The notes below the pieces were generated by a model. The model did not search any database. It was not told the DNA's origin and worked only from the letters and a program-made list of their open reading frames with translations. A program made the position numbers and the translations under genes. This document shows positions 36,993-45,744 of a DNA stretch of 58,891 bases, in pieces. Source of the DNA: Candidatus Eiseniibacteriota bacterium (lineage in GTDB: Bacteria; Eisenbacteria; RBG-16-71-46); contig JANYBS010000235.1 in assembly GCA_025360715.1 (NCBI GenBank), positions 1-58,891 of the forward strand, read 5' to 3'. Every line of letters begins with the position of its first letter. Positions within the stretch are counted from its first letter, which is position 1.

Positions 36993-38399
36993 TCACACCG
37001 CGAGGCCGCGCGCGGGCTTGCCCGCCCCCAAAAGCGCGATCGCCACCGCCGCCAGTGCCAGGACGCCGGTGCCACTGGCGAGCACGACACGGGCGCTCGT
37101 CTGTGCGCCGACGATGCCGCCGAATGTGACGCCGGCCAGCATGAGCGCCATGCTCAGGAACTGCGACGCTGAGGCGACGCGGCCGCGCAGGTGTTCGGCC
37201 GCAAGTTCCATGCGCCGGCTGCCGGCATGGATCACGAACAGCGCGAGTCCGCCATCGCCGATCAGTTGCTGCGCAGCGAGCAGCGCCATCGCGGGCGTGG
37301 CGGCGTGCGCCGGTGCAAGCGCCGCGAGAGTGAAGCCCAGCACCGCGAGGAGCAGCCCCGCCGTCATGACCCTGCCCTGTCCATAGCGATCGCCGAGCCG
37401 CGGCGCGAGCCACGCCGCCGCGAGCCCGCTCACACCGCCGAGTCCGAAGATCATGCCCAAGGGCCCGGCGGGCAGTGCCAGCTCGCGCGTGCAATAGAAC
37501 GTGTAGCTCGCCATGAAGGTTCCGAACATGAAGTGCATGAGCGCGTCGGCGAGCGCGAGCCCGCGCTGCTCACGCACAGCGAACGTCGCGGCGAGGCCTT
37601 CTCGCACGTCCGCGATGAATGCAGCCGTGGCCTGCGATAACGACGCATGCGCCCGCGGCTGCGGCCGTGGCTCCGGGGTGCGGATCGCGGCGAGGAAGCC
37701 GGCCGAGAGCACGAACGAGACCGCATCGACTGCCACCGCGATCGGCCCGGTGAGCCACTGCACGAGCCAGCCGGCGATCCCGAATGCGCTCATCTCGGCG
37801 ATCGAACCGGTGCCGGAGAGTTTCGCGTTCGCATCGACGAGTGCATCCACACCCACGAGCGTGGGCAGGTAGGCCATGCGCGCGACATCGAAGAGGGTGT
37901 TGAAGACGCCGCACAACGCTTGCACGACAAGCAGCAGTCCAAAGCTGAGGTGGTGCGTGACCGCCGCCACGGGCACCGCGGCGAGCGCCAACGCCCGCGC
38001 GATATCGCACAAGATGAGCAACGGGCGGCGAGGCATGCGATCGACCCACGCGCCGGCGAACAGCCCCACGGCAAGCGAGGCGATGAGGTCCGCAGAGTTG
38101 AGCACCGCGAGCTGCGCGAGCGGCACATGCAGCGCGAGCGAAGCGGTGAATGGGATCGCGATGCGCGTGACGAGCGAACCGAACAGCGAGACGCCGTGCG
38201 CGGACCATAGGAGCAAGAAACCTGCGGCCTCCGGCCGCGGGTCTTGCGGCGGCATCGCGGCGGCGGCTGCTGAGGCCTCCGGCCGCGGGACTCGTGGCGG
38301 CATCGCGGCGGCTGCTACCAAGGCCTCCGGCCGCGGGTCTTGCGGCGGCATCGCGGCGGCGGCTGCGGCTTTCGGATCCTCCGGCCGCGGTTCGCTCAC
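36993..38399 (-). CDS. MFS exporter (EntS-like) with repeated N-terminal extension
   Basis: A 468-residue major-facilitator transporter with 12 predicted helices. Seen: AGAWVDRMPRRPLLILCD (loop 2-3 motif), FDVARMAYLPTLVG, a central cytoplasmic loop, and GLGGVSGLAAAWLAPRLGDRYGQG in the second half. It looks most like EntS/Bcr-type drug or siderophore exporters. The start is GTG 38399, overlapping the SpoIIE-phosphatase stop (GTGA). Residues 4-58 are three copies of a 16-residue unit (AAAAAMPPQDPRPEA-like), which come from a 48-base DNA repeat and are unlikely to be transport related. Confidence 0.88.
   Translation of the reverse strand: MSEPRPEDPKAAAAAAMPPQDPRPEALVAAAAMPPRVPRPEASAAAAAMPPQDPRPEAAGFLLLWSAHGVSLFGSLVTRIAIPFTASLALHVPLAQLAVLNSADLIASLAVGLFAGAWVDRMPRRPLLILCDIARALALAAVPVAAVTHHLSFGLLLVVQALCGVFNTLFDVARMAYLPTLVGVDALVDANAKLSGTGSIAEMSAFGIAGWLVQWLTGPIAVAVDAVSFVLSAGFLAAIRTPEPRPQPRAHASLSQATAAFIADVREGLAATFAVREQRGLALADALMHFMFGTFMASYTFYCTRELALPAGPLGMIFGLGGVSGLAAAWLAPRLGDRYGQGRVMTAGLLLAVLGFTLAALAPAHAATPAMALLAAQQLIGDGGLALFVIHAGSRRMELAAEHLRGRVASASQFLSMALMLAGVTFGGIVGAQTSARVVLASGTGVLALAAVAIALLGAGKPARGLAV
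38227..38370. repeat. 48-base tandem repeat, three copies
   Basis: Units at 38227-38274, 38275-38322 and 38323-38370, about 85-90% alike, with a partial fourth at 38376-38390. They encode the Ala/Pro-rich N-terminus of the MFS protein. Confidence 0.9.
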
Positions 38400-40159
38400 G
38401 CGGGCAGGCGTCGCACCACGAGCAACGTGAGGTCGTCGGTGGGGCCGCGCTCCCCTGCCCATGTCGTGACCGCATCGACGATGGCTTTGAGGATCTCCTC
38501 GGCAGAGTCACTCGCGTGCTTGCGCATGAGCGCCTCGAGACGCGCTTCGCCGAACTGTGCCTTGGACTCGTTCTCGGCTTCGCTCACGCCATCGGTGTAC
38601 AGCACAAGCAGGTCGCCGGGACCGATCGCGATGGGGCATTCCTCGTAGCGCGCATCGGGCAGCACACCGAGCGCGACGCCACCTTCTGTCAGTTGTTCGA
38701 CGCGACCGTCGGCCTTCAGCAGCATCGGCGGGTTGTGACCCGCGTTGCTGTAGATGAGCACGCCGTTCTTCCAATCGAGCACGCCGTAGAACGCGGTCAC
38801 GAAACGTTCGCGCTCCGTGCTCTCGTGCAGCAACTGGTTGGCCTTGCGGATCACCGCACGGATCGCGAATTCGTTGCGGATCTCTGCGAGCAGGCTCATG
38901 CGGAAGCCGGCCATGAGCAGCGCCGCCGGAATCCCCTTGCCCGACACGTCGGCGATCGCCAGCCCCAATCGCGTCTCGGAGACCGGGATGAAGTCGTAGT
39001 AGTCGCCGCCCACTTCATCGTGCGTGATGCTCGTGCCCGCAAGCTCGAAGCCCGGGATGATCGGCGCCGACGCCGGCAGGAACGAGCGCTGGATGTCGCG
39101 CGCCACAGCCAGTTCCTTCTCGAGGCGGCGCTGCTCGACCCGGTCATGCGCCGTGCGCGCGCGCTCGACGGCCACGGCCGCCTGCGCCGCGAAAGCCGTG
39201 AGCAGCTCCAGATGTCCCTCGTGATAGGCATCGAGCATGTCGCTCTCGAGATTGAACACGCCGATCGTGCGGCCCTCGATCACCATGGGCGTCGCGATCT
39301 CGGAACGCGTCTCGAGCCGCGCGGCGACATAGCGCGGATCGGTGCGCACGTCCGACACGATGACCGATTCACAGGTCTTGGCGACCCAGCCCACCAGGCC
39401 CTGGCCGATGTTCAACTGGAACGCCTCCTCGGAGCCGTCGGGATATCCCGCGTGACTCACGAGTTCGAGCACGTGCGTGCCACGCCCGACCAGATAGATC
39501 GCCGCGGCGTCGTAGTCGATCACCTGACGCAGCGACTTGAAGATCGCCTCGATGACCTCTTCCAGGTCGAAGGGCGCAGACAGTGTGCGCGTGATATCGA
39601 GCAGCACGTCCTTCTCGAGCGCGCGGCGCTCCATCTCTTGATAGAGCAGGGCGTGATCGAGTGCGAGCGACACGCTCTCGGCGGCGACCTCGAGCCGGTC
39701 GAAATCCTCGGCGGTGAACTCACCCGAGCGCTTCTCAAGGCATTCGATCGCGCCAAAGGGTTCGCCGCGGCGCAGCAGCGGGATCACGAGCGCGGTCTGG
39801 AACGCCTCGGCGGCACCAAGCAGGTCCGCCGGGCGCGCGTCTGCGGCGCCCAGACGCAGCGCCTGACCATGCGACATCGCCCAACCCGCCAGACCCTCGC
39901 CCGCTGGGAGCCGCAACTCGCGGCTGAGGGAACCCTCTTGGAACTCGCGCGCCACCAACCGGCGGCCACCGCGGCGCGACACCCAGACGCGCACCCGGCC
40001 CGCATCGACCAACCGCTGGCACTGCCGGGTGGCGCTGCGGAGCAATTCATCGAATTGCCCGGTGCCCTGCAGCCCCTCGGGGCCAAGCAAGGACAAGGCG
40101 GAGATGCGCGGCCACGAAGGATCGGGCGGCGAGGCAGGACTGCGGGAGTCGTCGTTCAC
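38396..40159 (-). CDS. GAF-GAF-SpoIIE (RsbU-type) Ser/Thr phosphatase
   Basis: A 587-residue PP2C-type phosphatase that likely acts on an anti-sigma-factor antagonist. Two GAF-like domains lie at about 30-175 and 180-345 (GLAGWAMSHG and GLVGWVAKTCESVIVSD). A linker with VARDIQRSFLP precedes the SpoIIE domain, which has VGGDYYDFIPV, ADVSGKGIPAALLM, SNAGHNPP, LYTDGVSEAEN and PTDDLTLLV; the metal-binding Asps are present. No partner anti-sigma genes are in the window. The GTG start at 40159 has a TAGGTT six bases before it and no ribosome site, suggesting a leaderless mRNA. Confidence 0.92.
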   Translation of the reverse strand: MNDDSRSPASPPDPSWPRISALSLLGPEGLQGTGQFDELLRSATRQCQRLVDAGRVRVWVSRRGGRRLVAREFQEGSLSRELRLPAGEGLAGWAMSHGQALRLGAADARPADLLGAAEAFQTALVIPLLRRGEPFGAIECLEKRSGEFTAEDFDRLEVAAESVSLALDHALLYQEMERRALEKDVLLDITRTLSAPFDLEEVIEAIFKSLRQVIDYDAAAIYLVGRGTHVLELVSHAGYPDGSEEAFQLNIGQGLVGWVAKTCESVIVSDVRTDPRYVAARLETRSEIATPMVIEGRTIGVFNLESDMLDAYHEGHLELLTAFAAQAAVAVERARTAHDRVEQRRLEKELAVARDIQRSFLPASAPIIPGFELAGTSITHDEVGGDYYDFIPVSETRLGLAIADVSGKGIPAALLMAGFRMSLLAEIRNEFAIRAVIRKANQLLHESTERERFVTAFYGVLDWKNGVLIYSNAGHNPPMLLKADGRVEQLTEGGVALGVLPDARYEECPIAIGPGDLLVLYTDGVSEAENESKAQFGEARLEALMRKHASDSAEEILKAIVDAVTTWAGERGPTDDLTLLVVRRLPA

Positions 40160-40203
40160 GCGGCCAACCTAACGTCGGGCCGCGGGGGCCGCAAGCGTCG
40201 AAG

Positions 40204-40229
40204 GTGTTTGCGCAAGTTCCTGCAAACAC
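40204..40229. promoter_or_regulatory. operator-like inverted repeat
   Basis: A perfect 8-base inverted repeat GTGTTTGC / GCAAACAC with a 10-base spacer, in the 173-base divergent region between the phosphatase and PilB/GspE genes. Half-site spacing fits a dimeric DNA-binding regulator. No regulator gene is adjacent. Confidence 0.4.
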
Positions 40230-40332
40230 TCGGCGAATCGCCAGCTGCGCCGGCAATCCCCGCTCAATCCCACGGCCCGGCCTGCCGATATCCCATGGGA
40301 GTTGACACCCCCCTATTCGTGGAGGCCCAGGG

Positions 40333-42297
40333 ATGGCCGGCGAACACAAGCGACTCGGTGACCTGTTGATCCAGGCGGAGATGATCACGCCGGACCAGCT
40401 GGACGCGGCGATCCAAGAGCACAAGAAGAGCAACCAATTGCTCGGTGCCACGATCGTACGCATGGGTTTCGTCACCGAGACGCAGGTGCTGCATCTGTTG
40501 CACGAGCAGCTCGATCTGCCGTTGGTCGATCTTGACACCACGACCGCCGACGAACAGGCGCTCTCGAAGATCAAGGAAGAGCAGGCCAAGAAATACATGG
40601 CGCTTCCGATCGAGATCGAGGGCCGCAAGACGCTCGTGGTGGCGATGGCCGATCCGCTCAACGTGTCCGCGCTCGAGGACCTGCGGTTCCACGCTGGCAT
40701 GTTCATCAGGCCAGTCCTCGCGGCGCCGTCGCAGATCCTGGAAGCAATCGAGCGCTACTACCATATTGATTCCTCGATGAGCGAGGTGATCCAGAGCATC
40801 ATCTCGAACGAGGACGATGTCGTCGTCAATGCGCTTCAGGAGAACGACGAGCGGCAGGCGATCGATGAACTGATGAAAGAGGCCGAAGGCCGGCCGATCG
40901 TGCGCCTCACGAACTGGCTGCTGCACCGCGCCGTGGAAGAGCGTGCGAGCGATATCCACATCGAGCCGCAGAACAACGAACTGATCGTGCGGCTACGCGT
41001 GGACGGCCTGCTCCGCGAAGAGCAGCGACTGCCCAAGTGGACCCAGGGCGCGATCGTCTCACGCATCAAGGTGCTCTCGAACCTGGATATCGCCGAGAAG
41101 CGCCAGCCGCAGGACGGCCGCCTCGTGGCCGAGATCGCGGGACGCCGTGTGGACCTGCGCGTCTCGACGCTCCCGCTCACGAATGGCGAGAAGGTCGTCA
41201 TGCGCGTCGTGGACCAATCACGCGCGAACATCGAACTCGACACGATGGGCATGACGGAATACGACCTCAAGCGCGTGAAGAACTTCCTGGACCGCCCGCA
41301 GGGCATCGTCCTGGTCACCGGTCCCACGGGCTCGGGCAAGTCGACTCTGCTCTATTCCGCGCTGCGCGAGATCCAGGACATCACCCGCAATATCACCACG
41401 GTCGAGGACCCGGTCGAGTACCAGCTCAACGGTATCAACCAGGTGCAGGTCGATGAGAAGGCGAAGAAGACATTCGCCGCATCGCTGCGCTCGATCCTGC
41501 GCCAGGACCCGGACGTGATCATGCTGGGCGAGATCCGTGACCGCGAGACCGCGCAGATCGCGTTCCGCGCCTCGGTCACCGGCCACCTCGTGCTCAGCAC
41601 CGTGCACACCAACGATGCGGCTGGCGCCGTCACGCGACTGATCGACCTGGGATTGGAGCCCTTCATGGTGGCCACGTCGCTCGTGGGCGTGATCAGCATC
41701 CGCCTCGTGCGCACGCTGTGTCCCAAGTGCAAGTCGACTTACGAAGTCGAGGCGGCGAGCCTCAATCGCGTGGGTGGCACCCACCACGCGACCGACAGCA
41801 CGGTCACGCTCTACAAGGGCGACGGCTGCCCGAACTGTCGCGGGACGGGATTCACCGGCCGGCTCGGGATCTTCGAGGTCCTCGAAGTCACCGATTCCAT
41901 GCGCAGCCTGATCGCCCGCGGCGCACCCGACAACGAGATCCGTACCGCCGCGATCGACCAGGGCATGGTGCCCATCGGCCAGGACGGTCTCTCGAAGGTG
42001 CTCGACGGACGCACCACGCTCGATGAGGTCACGCGAGTCGTGTATCTGGCGGAGCAGGAGCTCAAGGTCTGCCCCGGCTGCACCAAGGTGCTGTCGGCCG
42101 AATACGACTATTGCCCGGCCTGCGGCGTCTACGTGAGCCAGCACTGCGAACGCTGCCGCAAGCGCGTGGAATCCGACTGGGAGTTCTGCCCCGGCTGCGG
42201 CTGTGAGAACCGCCACGGCAAGAAGGCCACGGGCGCCAAGTCCGGCGATTCGCGACTCACGCCGATCCCGCCCAGTATCCGGCGTCGCGCGAGCTGA
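40333..42297 (+). CDS. PilB/GspE-type secretion or pilus ATPase with double zinc-ribbon tail
   Basis: Assembly ATPase of type IV pili or type II secretion. GGAGG lies seven bases before the ATG. The 654 residues hold an N-terminal T2SSE-N domain (ERYYHIDSS end near 155), then ASDIHIEPQ and RVDGLLRE, Walker A GPTGSGKST near 330, the LGEIRDRET Walker B region near 397, the His box VLSTVHTNDA, and the tetra-Cys zinc module (CPKC about 461 and CPNC about 499). After the ATPase it carries a further CPGC, CPAC, CERC and CPGCG array (about 579-625), a DZANK-like double ribbon. That tail is unusual for this family. Confidence 0.92.
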   Translation: MAGEHKRLGDLLIQAEMITPDQLDAAIQEHKKSNQLLGATIVRMGFVTETQVLHLLHEQLDLPLVDLDTTTADEQALSKIKEEQAKKYMALPIEIEGRKTLVVAMADPLNVSALEDLRFHAGMFIRPVLAAPSQILEAIERYYHIDSSMSEVIQSIISNEDDVVVNALQENDERQAIDELMKEAEGRPIVRLTNWLLHRAVEERASDIHIEPQNNELIVRLRVDGLLREEQRLPKWTQGAIVSRIKVLSNLDIAEKRQPQDGRLVAEIAGRRVDLRVSTLPLTNGEKVVMRVVDQSRANIELDTMGMTEYDLKRVKNFLDRPQGIVLVTGPTGSGKSTLLYSALREIQDITRNITTVEDPVEYQLNGINQVQVDEKAKKTFAASLRSILRQDPDVIMLGEIRDRETAQIAFRASVTGHLVLSTVHTNDAAGAVTRLIDLGLEPFMVATSLVGVISIRLVRTLCPKCKSTYEVEAASLNRVGGTHHATDSTVTLYKGDGCPNCRGTGFTGRLGIFEVLEVTDSMRSLIARGAPDNEIRTAAIDQGMVPIGQDGLSKVLDGRTTLDEVTRVVYLAEQELKVCPGCTKVLSAEYDYCPACGVYVSQHCERCRKRVESDWEFCPGCGCENRHGKKATGAKSGDSRLTPIPPSIRRRAS

Positions 42298-42302
42298 TCA
42301 CC

Positions 42303-42330
42303 GCGGCCGGGCCCGATGCGCCCGGTCCGC
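42303..42330 (+). terminator. hairpin after the PilB/GspE gene
   Basis: Ten paired bases with one bulge (GCGGCCGGGC / GCCCGGTCCGC), starting five bases after the stop. There is no clear T-run. Confidence 0.4.
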
Positions 42331-42427
42331 CGCGCATCGAGGTTGAAGCGCCCCAGCCTTACCCATTAGGCTCGTGCGACGTTCGCCCGATTCCCGCCTC
42401 GCACGTCTCCTTGGGAAGGGGTGCCCA

Positions 42428-44272
42428 TTGCCGGCTCTCTACCTGCTCCTCTGCTCCGCGCTCGTCGCGGTGATCGCCTACCGCACGTATGGCGTGTTCC
42501 TGGCTACTCGCGTCGCCGTGGTCGATGACATGCGCCGCACCCCGGCGCACGCGCGGCCCGACGGCCACGACTTCGTGCCCACCAAGCGCTGGGTGCTTTT
42601 CGGCCACCACTTCGCCGCGATCTCGGGCGCCGGCCCGCTTTTGGGCCCGGTGCTCGCGGCGCAGTTCGGCTATGCGCCGGGCTTCTTGTGGTTGCTGCTG
42701 GGCTCGGTGCTAGCCGGCGGCGTGCATGACTTCATCACGCTTACCGCCAGCGTGCGCAGCGGCGGACGCTCATTGGGGAACATCGCGCGCGAACAGGTGA
42801 GCCCGCTCACGGGTGCTGCCACGAGCATCGCGATCGTGTTCGTCATGGTGGTGGCACTCGCGGCGATGGCGCTCGTGGTCGTGAACTCGCTCAAGGACAG
42901 CGCGTGGGGCGTGTTCTCGATCGGCTGCACCATCCCCATCGCACTGGGCATGGGCATCTGGACCCATCGCATCCGTCCGGGCGCGGTGAAGCCGGCCACT
43001 GCGGTCGGCGTTGCCCTATTGCTCCTCGCCGTCGCCGGCGGCGCGTATGTGAATGACTCGGCGCTCAAACACTATTTCCTCTTCAGCGACAAGGGCATCG
43101 CCGCGGGCCTCATGGTGTACGGCTTCGTCGCCTCGGTACTGCCGGTGTGGCTGCTGCTGTGCCCGCGCGATTATCTATCGAGCTTCATGAAGATCGGCGC
43201 CATGCTCGTGCTCGCGCTGGGCGTGGTGATCGTGAACCCGCATCTCAAGATGCCGGCCGTGACGCCATTCGTGGCCGGTGGTGGTCCTGTGATCCCGGGA
43301 CCGCTCTTCCCGTTCGTGTTCATCACCATCATGTGCGGCGCGATCTCGGGCTTCCATTCGCTCATCGCGTCGGGCACCACCCCCAAGATGGTGGACCGCG
43401 AAGCCGACCTGCTGCCCATCTCGTACGGCGGCATGCTGCTCGAAGGCTTCGTGGGCGTTGTCGCGCTCATCGCCGCATGCTCGCTACACCCAGCGGATTA
43501 CTTCGCGATCAACTGCAAGCCCGAGGTCTTCGCCGCTCTCGGCATGAAGACCGTGAACCTGGACGCACTCTCCGCGCAGGTCGGCGAAAGAATCGCGGGC
43601 CGCCCCGGCGGCGCGGTCTCGCTCGCGGTGGGTATGGCGCAGATCTTCACCTCGCTACCCTTGCTCAAGGGCTTCATGGGCTTCTGGTACCACTTCGTGA
43701 TCATGTTCGAGGCGATGTTCGTGATGACGCTCATCGACACCGGCACGCGCGTCACGCGCTACATGTTCCAGGAGGTCGGCAGCATGATCGTGCCGGGCTT
43801 ACGCGACTGGACCGGCTTCGCTCCCGCGGTGCTCTTCAGCGCGCTCAGCGTGGCGGCATGGGGCTACTTCGTGTGGACCGGCAGCATCATGTCGCTCTGG
43901 CCGCTCGTGGGCGTGAGCAACCAGTTGCTCGCCGCCATCGCGCTGGCGATCGGCACGAGCTGGCTCATCAACCAGGGCCGCGCGCGCTATGCCTGGACCA
44001 CGATCCTGCCGCTGGGCTTCATGTGCGTGAACACGCTCACCGCCGGCTGGATGAACCTCTCGGTCAACTACCTGCGGCCACAGCTCAAGGCCGGCGCGCC
44101 GGATCTGATGGCGGCATTCGCACAGGCACCGGTGCCCGCACGCGCGCAGTGCGTGGTCACGCTCATTGTCATGGCGCTCATGATCGTCATCACCGGCGAC
44201 TGCCTGCGGCACTGGCTCACGCGCTCCGGTGCGGCGCGCGATGCGGGCCTGGCCGCACCGGCGCAGCTGTGA
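42428..44272 (+). CDS. cstA: CstA-type carbon starvation/pyruvate-peptide transporter
   Basis: A polytopic inner-membrane transporter of the CstA family (peptide or pyruvate uptake). I chose the TTG at 42428, which has GGAAGGGG six bases before it and gives an N-terminus MPALYLLLCSALVAVIAYRTYG like the family. A GTG at 42374 adds 18 basic residues. Family landmarks: the VLFGHHFAAISGAGPLLGPVLA block, GGVHDFITL, FHSLIASGTTPKM, and FMFVMTLIDTGTR-type motif. It has 614 residues and many helices. Followed two bases later by a thioredoxin-like gene. Confidence 0.94.
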   Translation: MPALYLLLCSALVAVIAYRTYGVFLATRVAVVDDMRRTPAHARPDGHDFVPTKRWVLFGHHFAAISGAGPLLGPVLAAQFGYAPGFLWLLLGSVLAGGVHDFITLTASVRSGGRSLGNIAREQVSPLTGAATSIAIVFVMVVALAAMALVVVNSLKDSAWGVFSIGCTIPIALGMGIWTHRIRPGAVKPATAVGVALLLLAVAGGAYVNDSALKHYFLFSDKGIAAGLMVYGFVASVLPVWLLLCPRDYLSSFMKIGAMLVLALGVVIVNPHLKMPAVTPFVAGGGPVIPGPLFPFVFITIMCGAISGFHSLIASGTTPKMVDREADLLPISYGGMLLEGFVGVVALIAACSLHPADYFAINCKPEVFAALGMKTVNLDALSAQVGERIAGRPGGAVSLAVGMAQIFTSLPLLKGFMGFWYHFVIMFEAMFVMTLIDTGTRVTRYMFQEVGSMIVPGLRDWTGFAPAVLFSALSVAAWGYFVWTGSIMSLWPLVGVSNQLLAAIALAIGTSWLINQGRARYAWTTILPLGFMCVNTLTAGWMNLSVNYLRPQLKAGAPDLMAAFAQAPVPARAQCVVTLIVMALMIVITGDCLRHWLTRSGAARDAGLAAPAQL

Positions 44273-44274
44273 GG

Positions 44275-44862
44275 ATGCGCGCCCTGGGCGTGCTACTCGT
44301 CGTCGCTGCGCTCGCGGCGTTGGTCTGGCGCTCGCAACTCTTCACGGTCGCGCGCCCCGGCGCGCATCCGCTGCCGCTCGCGCTGCTCACGCCCAAGGCG
44401 CGCCGCGTCGCCGATGTGGACGTGGTCCTCGCCGCGGTGCCCGTGGGCATGGAGCGCATCCACGCCGGCAACGCTCCGGTGCTCGTGCACTTCTGGGCGC
44501 CTTGGGAGCACCACAGCGGCCCGCAGGCGGTCGCGCTCGACTCGTTACGGCGCGGCCTGCCGCCCGGGGCGCTGCAGTTCGCGGTCGTGTGCTTCGATCC
44601 CTATCCGTCGGTGGCGCGCTATCTGGGCCGGATGCGGTTGCGCCTGCCCGTGCTGCTCGACCATCGCCGCGACCTGTCGGCTGTGCTGCCGTGCCCCAGC
44701 ATGCCTTACACGTACGTGATCGACGCCGGTGGCCGCATCATGATCGAGCAGGCTGGTGAAGTGGATTGGCTTGCGCCGGCCACGCGCGCAGCGCTCGACA
44801 GCGTGATCACCGCGCCGCCCGCGCTGCCCTCTGCTGCGCCGGCGCCCCTGCACGGCACCTGA
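44275..44862 (+). CDS. membrane-anchored thioredoxin-fold protein lacking the CxxC motif
   Basis: A 195-residue protein with an N-terminal hydrophobic helix (RALGVLLVVAALAALVWR) and a thioredoxin-like domain. It resembles TlpA/ResA-like proteins, with FAVVCFDPYPSVARYL, PVLLDHRRDLS and a PYTYVIDAGGRI strand containing a cis-Pro. The active-site position reads HFWAPWEHHSGPQ, so both cysteines are gone and it cannot do disulfide exchange. The start is two bases after cstA, so it is part of that transcript. Function unknown; a scaffold or a partner of CstA is a guess. Confidence 0.82.
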   Translation: MRALGVLLVVAALAALVWRSQLFTVARPGAHPLPLALLTPKARRVADVDVVLAAVPVGMERIHAGNAPVLVHFWAPWEHHSGPQAVALDSLRRGLPPGALQFAVVCFDPYPSVARYLGRMRLRLPVLLDHRRDLSAVLPCPSMPYTYVIDAGGRIMIEQAGEVDWLAPATRAALDSVITAPPALPSAAPAPLHGT

Positions 44863-44876
44863 GGCGCGGGCGAGAA

Positions 44877-44919
44877 CGCACGAAGCCTCGGGGCGCCGAG
44901 CGCTCCGGGGCTTCGTGCG
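44877..44919. terminator. bidirectional hairpin terminator
   Basis: An 11-base perfect stem CGCACGAAGCC / GGCTTCGTGCG with a GC-rich inner stem, between the convergent thioredoxin-like (plus) and DUF6580-like (minus) genes. Confidence 0.7.
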
Positions 44920-44929
44920 ACTTGAATAT

Positions 44930-45436
44930 TCAGGCCGCGACGGCCTTGCCGCGCAGCCGCGCCGCCAATGCCTGCAGCAGCGCGTGACCGCCGAAGAGCG
45001 CGCCGCTGAAGAGCAGGTCGCTCGCGAGCGTGTTGCGGAAGAACGGGATCGCCGCGACGTAGCACTCGCTCAGTCCCGCGAGCGTGCGCGGGTAGTAGCC
45101 CGACAGCCACATCCCCAGGTTCGAGATCACGAAGAACGCCACCGCGCTCGCAAGCCCTGCGACCGCGGTGCGGCCGACCCCGCGCTGCTTTTGCAGCAGG
45201 AGCGTTCCAAGAGCAAGACAGGCGGCGAAACCCAGATAGTTCATGAGCATCGCGATCGGCAGATAGAAGCCCAGGAAGGCGTCGCTCAGGATCAGCGCTG
45301 CGAACGGCACCAGCCACGCGGCGCGCTTGTCGAGGGTCGCGCCCGCGAACAGGCCGATGGCGGCCACCGGAGCGAAGTTCGGCGGATGCGGCAGGAGACG
45401 CGATGCGGCGGCGAGCAGGATGAGGACGACGACCAT
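44930..45436 (-). CDS. small polytopic membrane protein (DUF6580-like)
   Basis: A 168-residue protein with about six helices. Start at 45436 has AGGAGG eight bases upstream; a longer frame adds 57 unconserved residues. The N-terminal block SRLLPHPPNFAPVAAIGLFAGA, the ALILSDAFLGFYLP segment and the YYPRTLAGLSECYVAAIPFFRNTLASDLLF block match a family often called DUF6580 and suspected of small-molecule uptake by its ECF-like look. Its substrate is unknown. It has its own promoter. Confidence 0.78.
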   Translation of the reverse strand: MVVVLILLAAASRLLPHPPNFAPVAAIGLFAGATLDKRAAWLVPFAALILSDAFLGFYLPIAMLMNYLGFAACLALGTLLLQKQRGVGRTAVAGLASAVAFFVISNLGMWLSGYYPRTLAGLSECYVAAIPFFRNTLASDLLFSGALFGGHALLQALAARLRGKAVAA

Positions 45437-45521
45437 CGAGACTGCCTCCTGAGGGCGGCCGCTGCTGGAGGCGAGCGGACCGGCGTGAGTCCAGACGAGA
45501 GAAACACGTTCGAGCCCTCGG

Positions 45522-45550
45522 TTGATAGAGCACATCGCCCGCAAGGTCAA
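45522..45550 (-). promoter_or_regulatory. candidate promoter of the DUF6580-like gene
   Basis: TTGACC (45550-45545), a 17-base spacer, TATCAA (45527-45522). The leader of about 80 bases has no riboswitch consensus I can name. Confidence 0.45.
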
Positions 45551-45625
45551 GCAAGGACGGGTGAACCCATCGTCCCCGCCGCACCGGTCCGGCCCGAACG
45601 GATTCACAAAGAGTTAAAAAAGTAC

Positions 45626-45655
45626 TTCACAAGTTGTAAAAGTTGTTGCTAGGCT
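45626..45655 (+). promoter_or_regulatory. candidate promoter of the secreted EXO-like gene
   Basis: TTCACA (45626-45631), an 18-base spacer, TAGGCT (45650-45655). It lies in an AT-rich patch (45603-45650) with a near direct repeat beginning TTCACAA at 45603 and 45626. Confidence 0.45.
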
Positions 45656-45744
45656 CCGGCCGCCCCGCCCGGCGACCAGCCCCACGCGAGCGTGGCAGCG
45701 CGTTTCCTCGTGTAGAAGTCCCCCTTCTCGATGGAGGAACACCG

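Noticed and set aside
40302-40307. TTGACA just before the PilB/GspE gene as a -35 box
   Set aside because: No TANNNT lies 16-19 bases downstream; the distance runs into the ribosome site and start codon.
38294-40369. A 691-residue plus-strand frame opposite the SpoIIE phosphatase
   Set aside because: Shadow of GAF-SpoIIE coding; no family motif.
45437-45521. A cobalamin or other riboswitch before the DUF6580-like gene
   Set aside because: The leader is about 80 bases and shows no B12-box or other consensus I can name.
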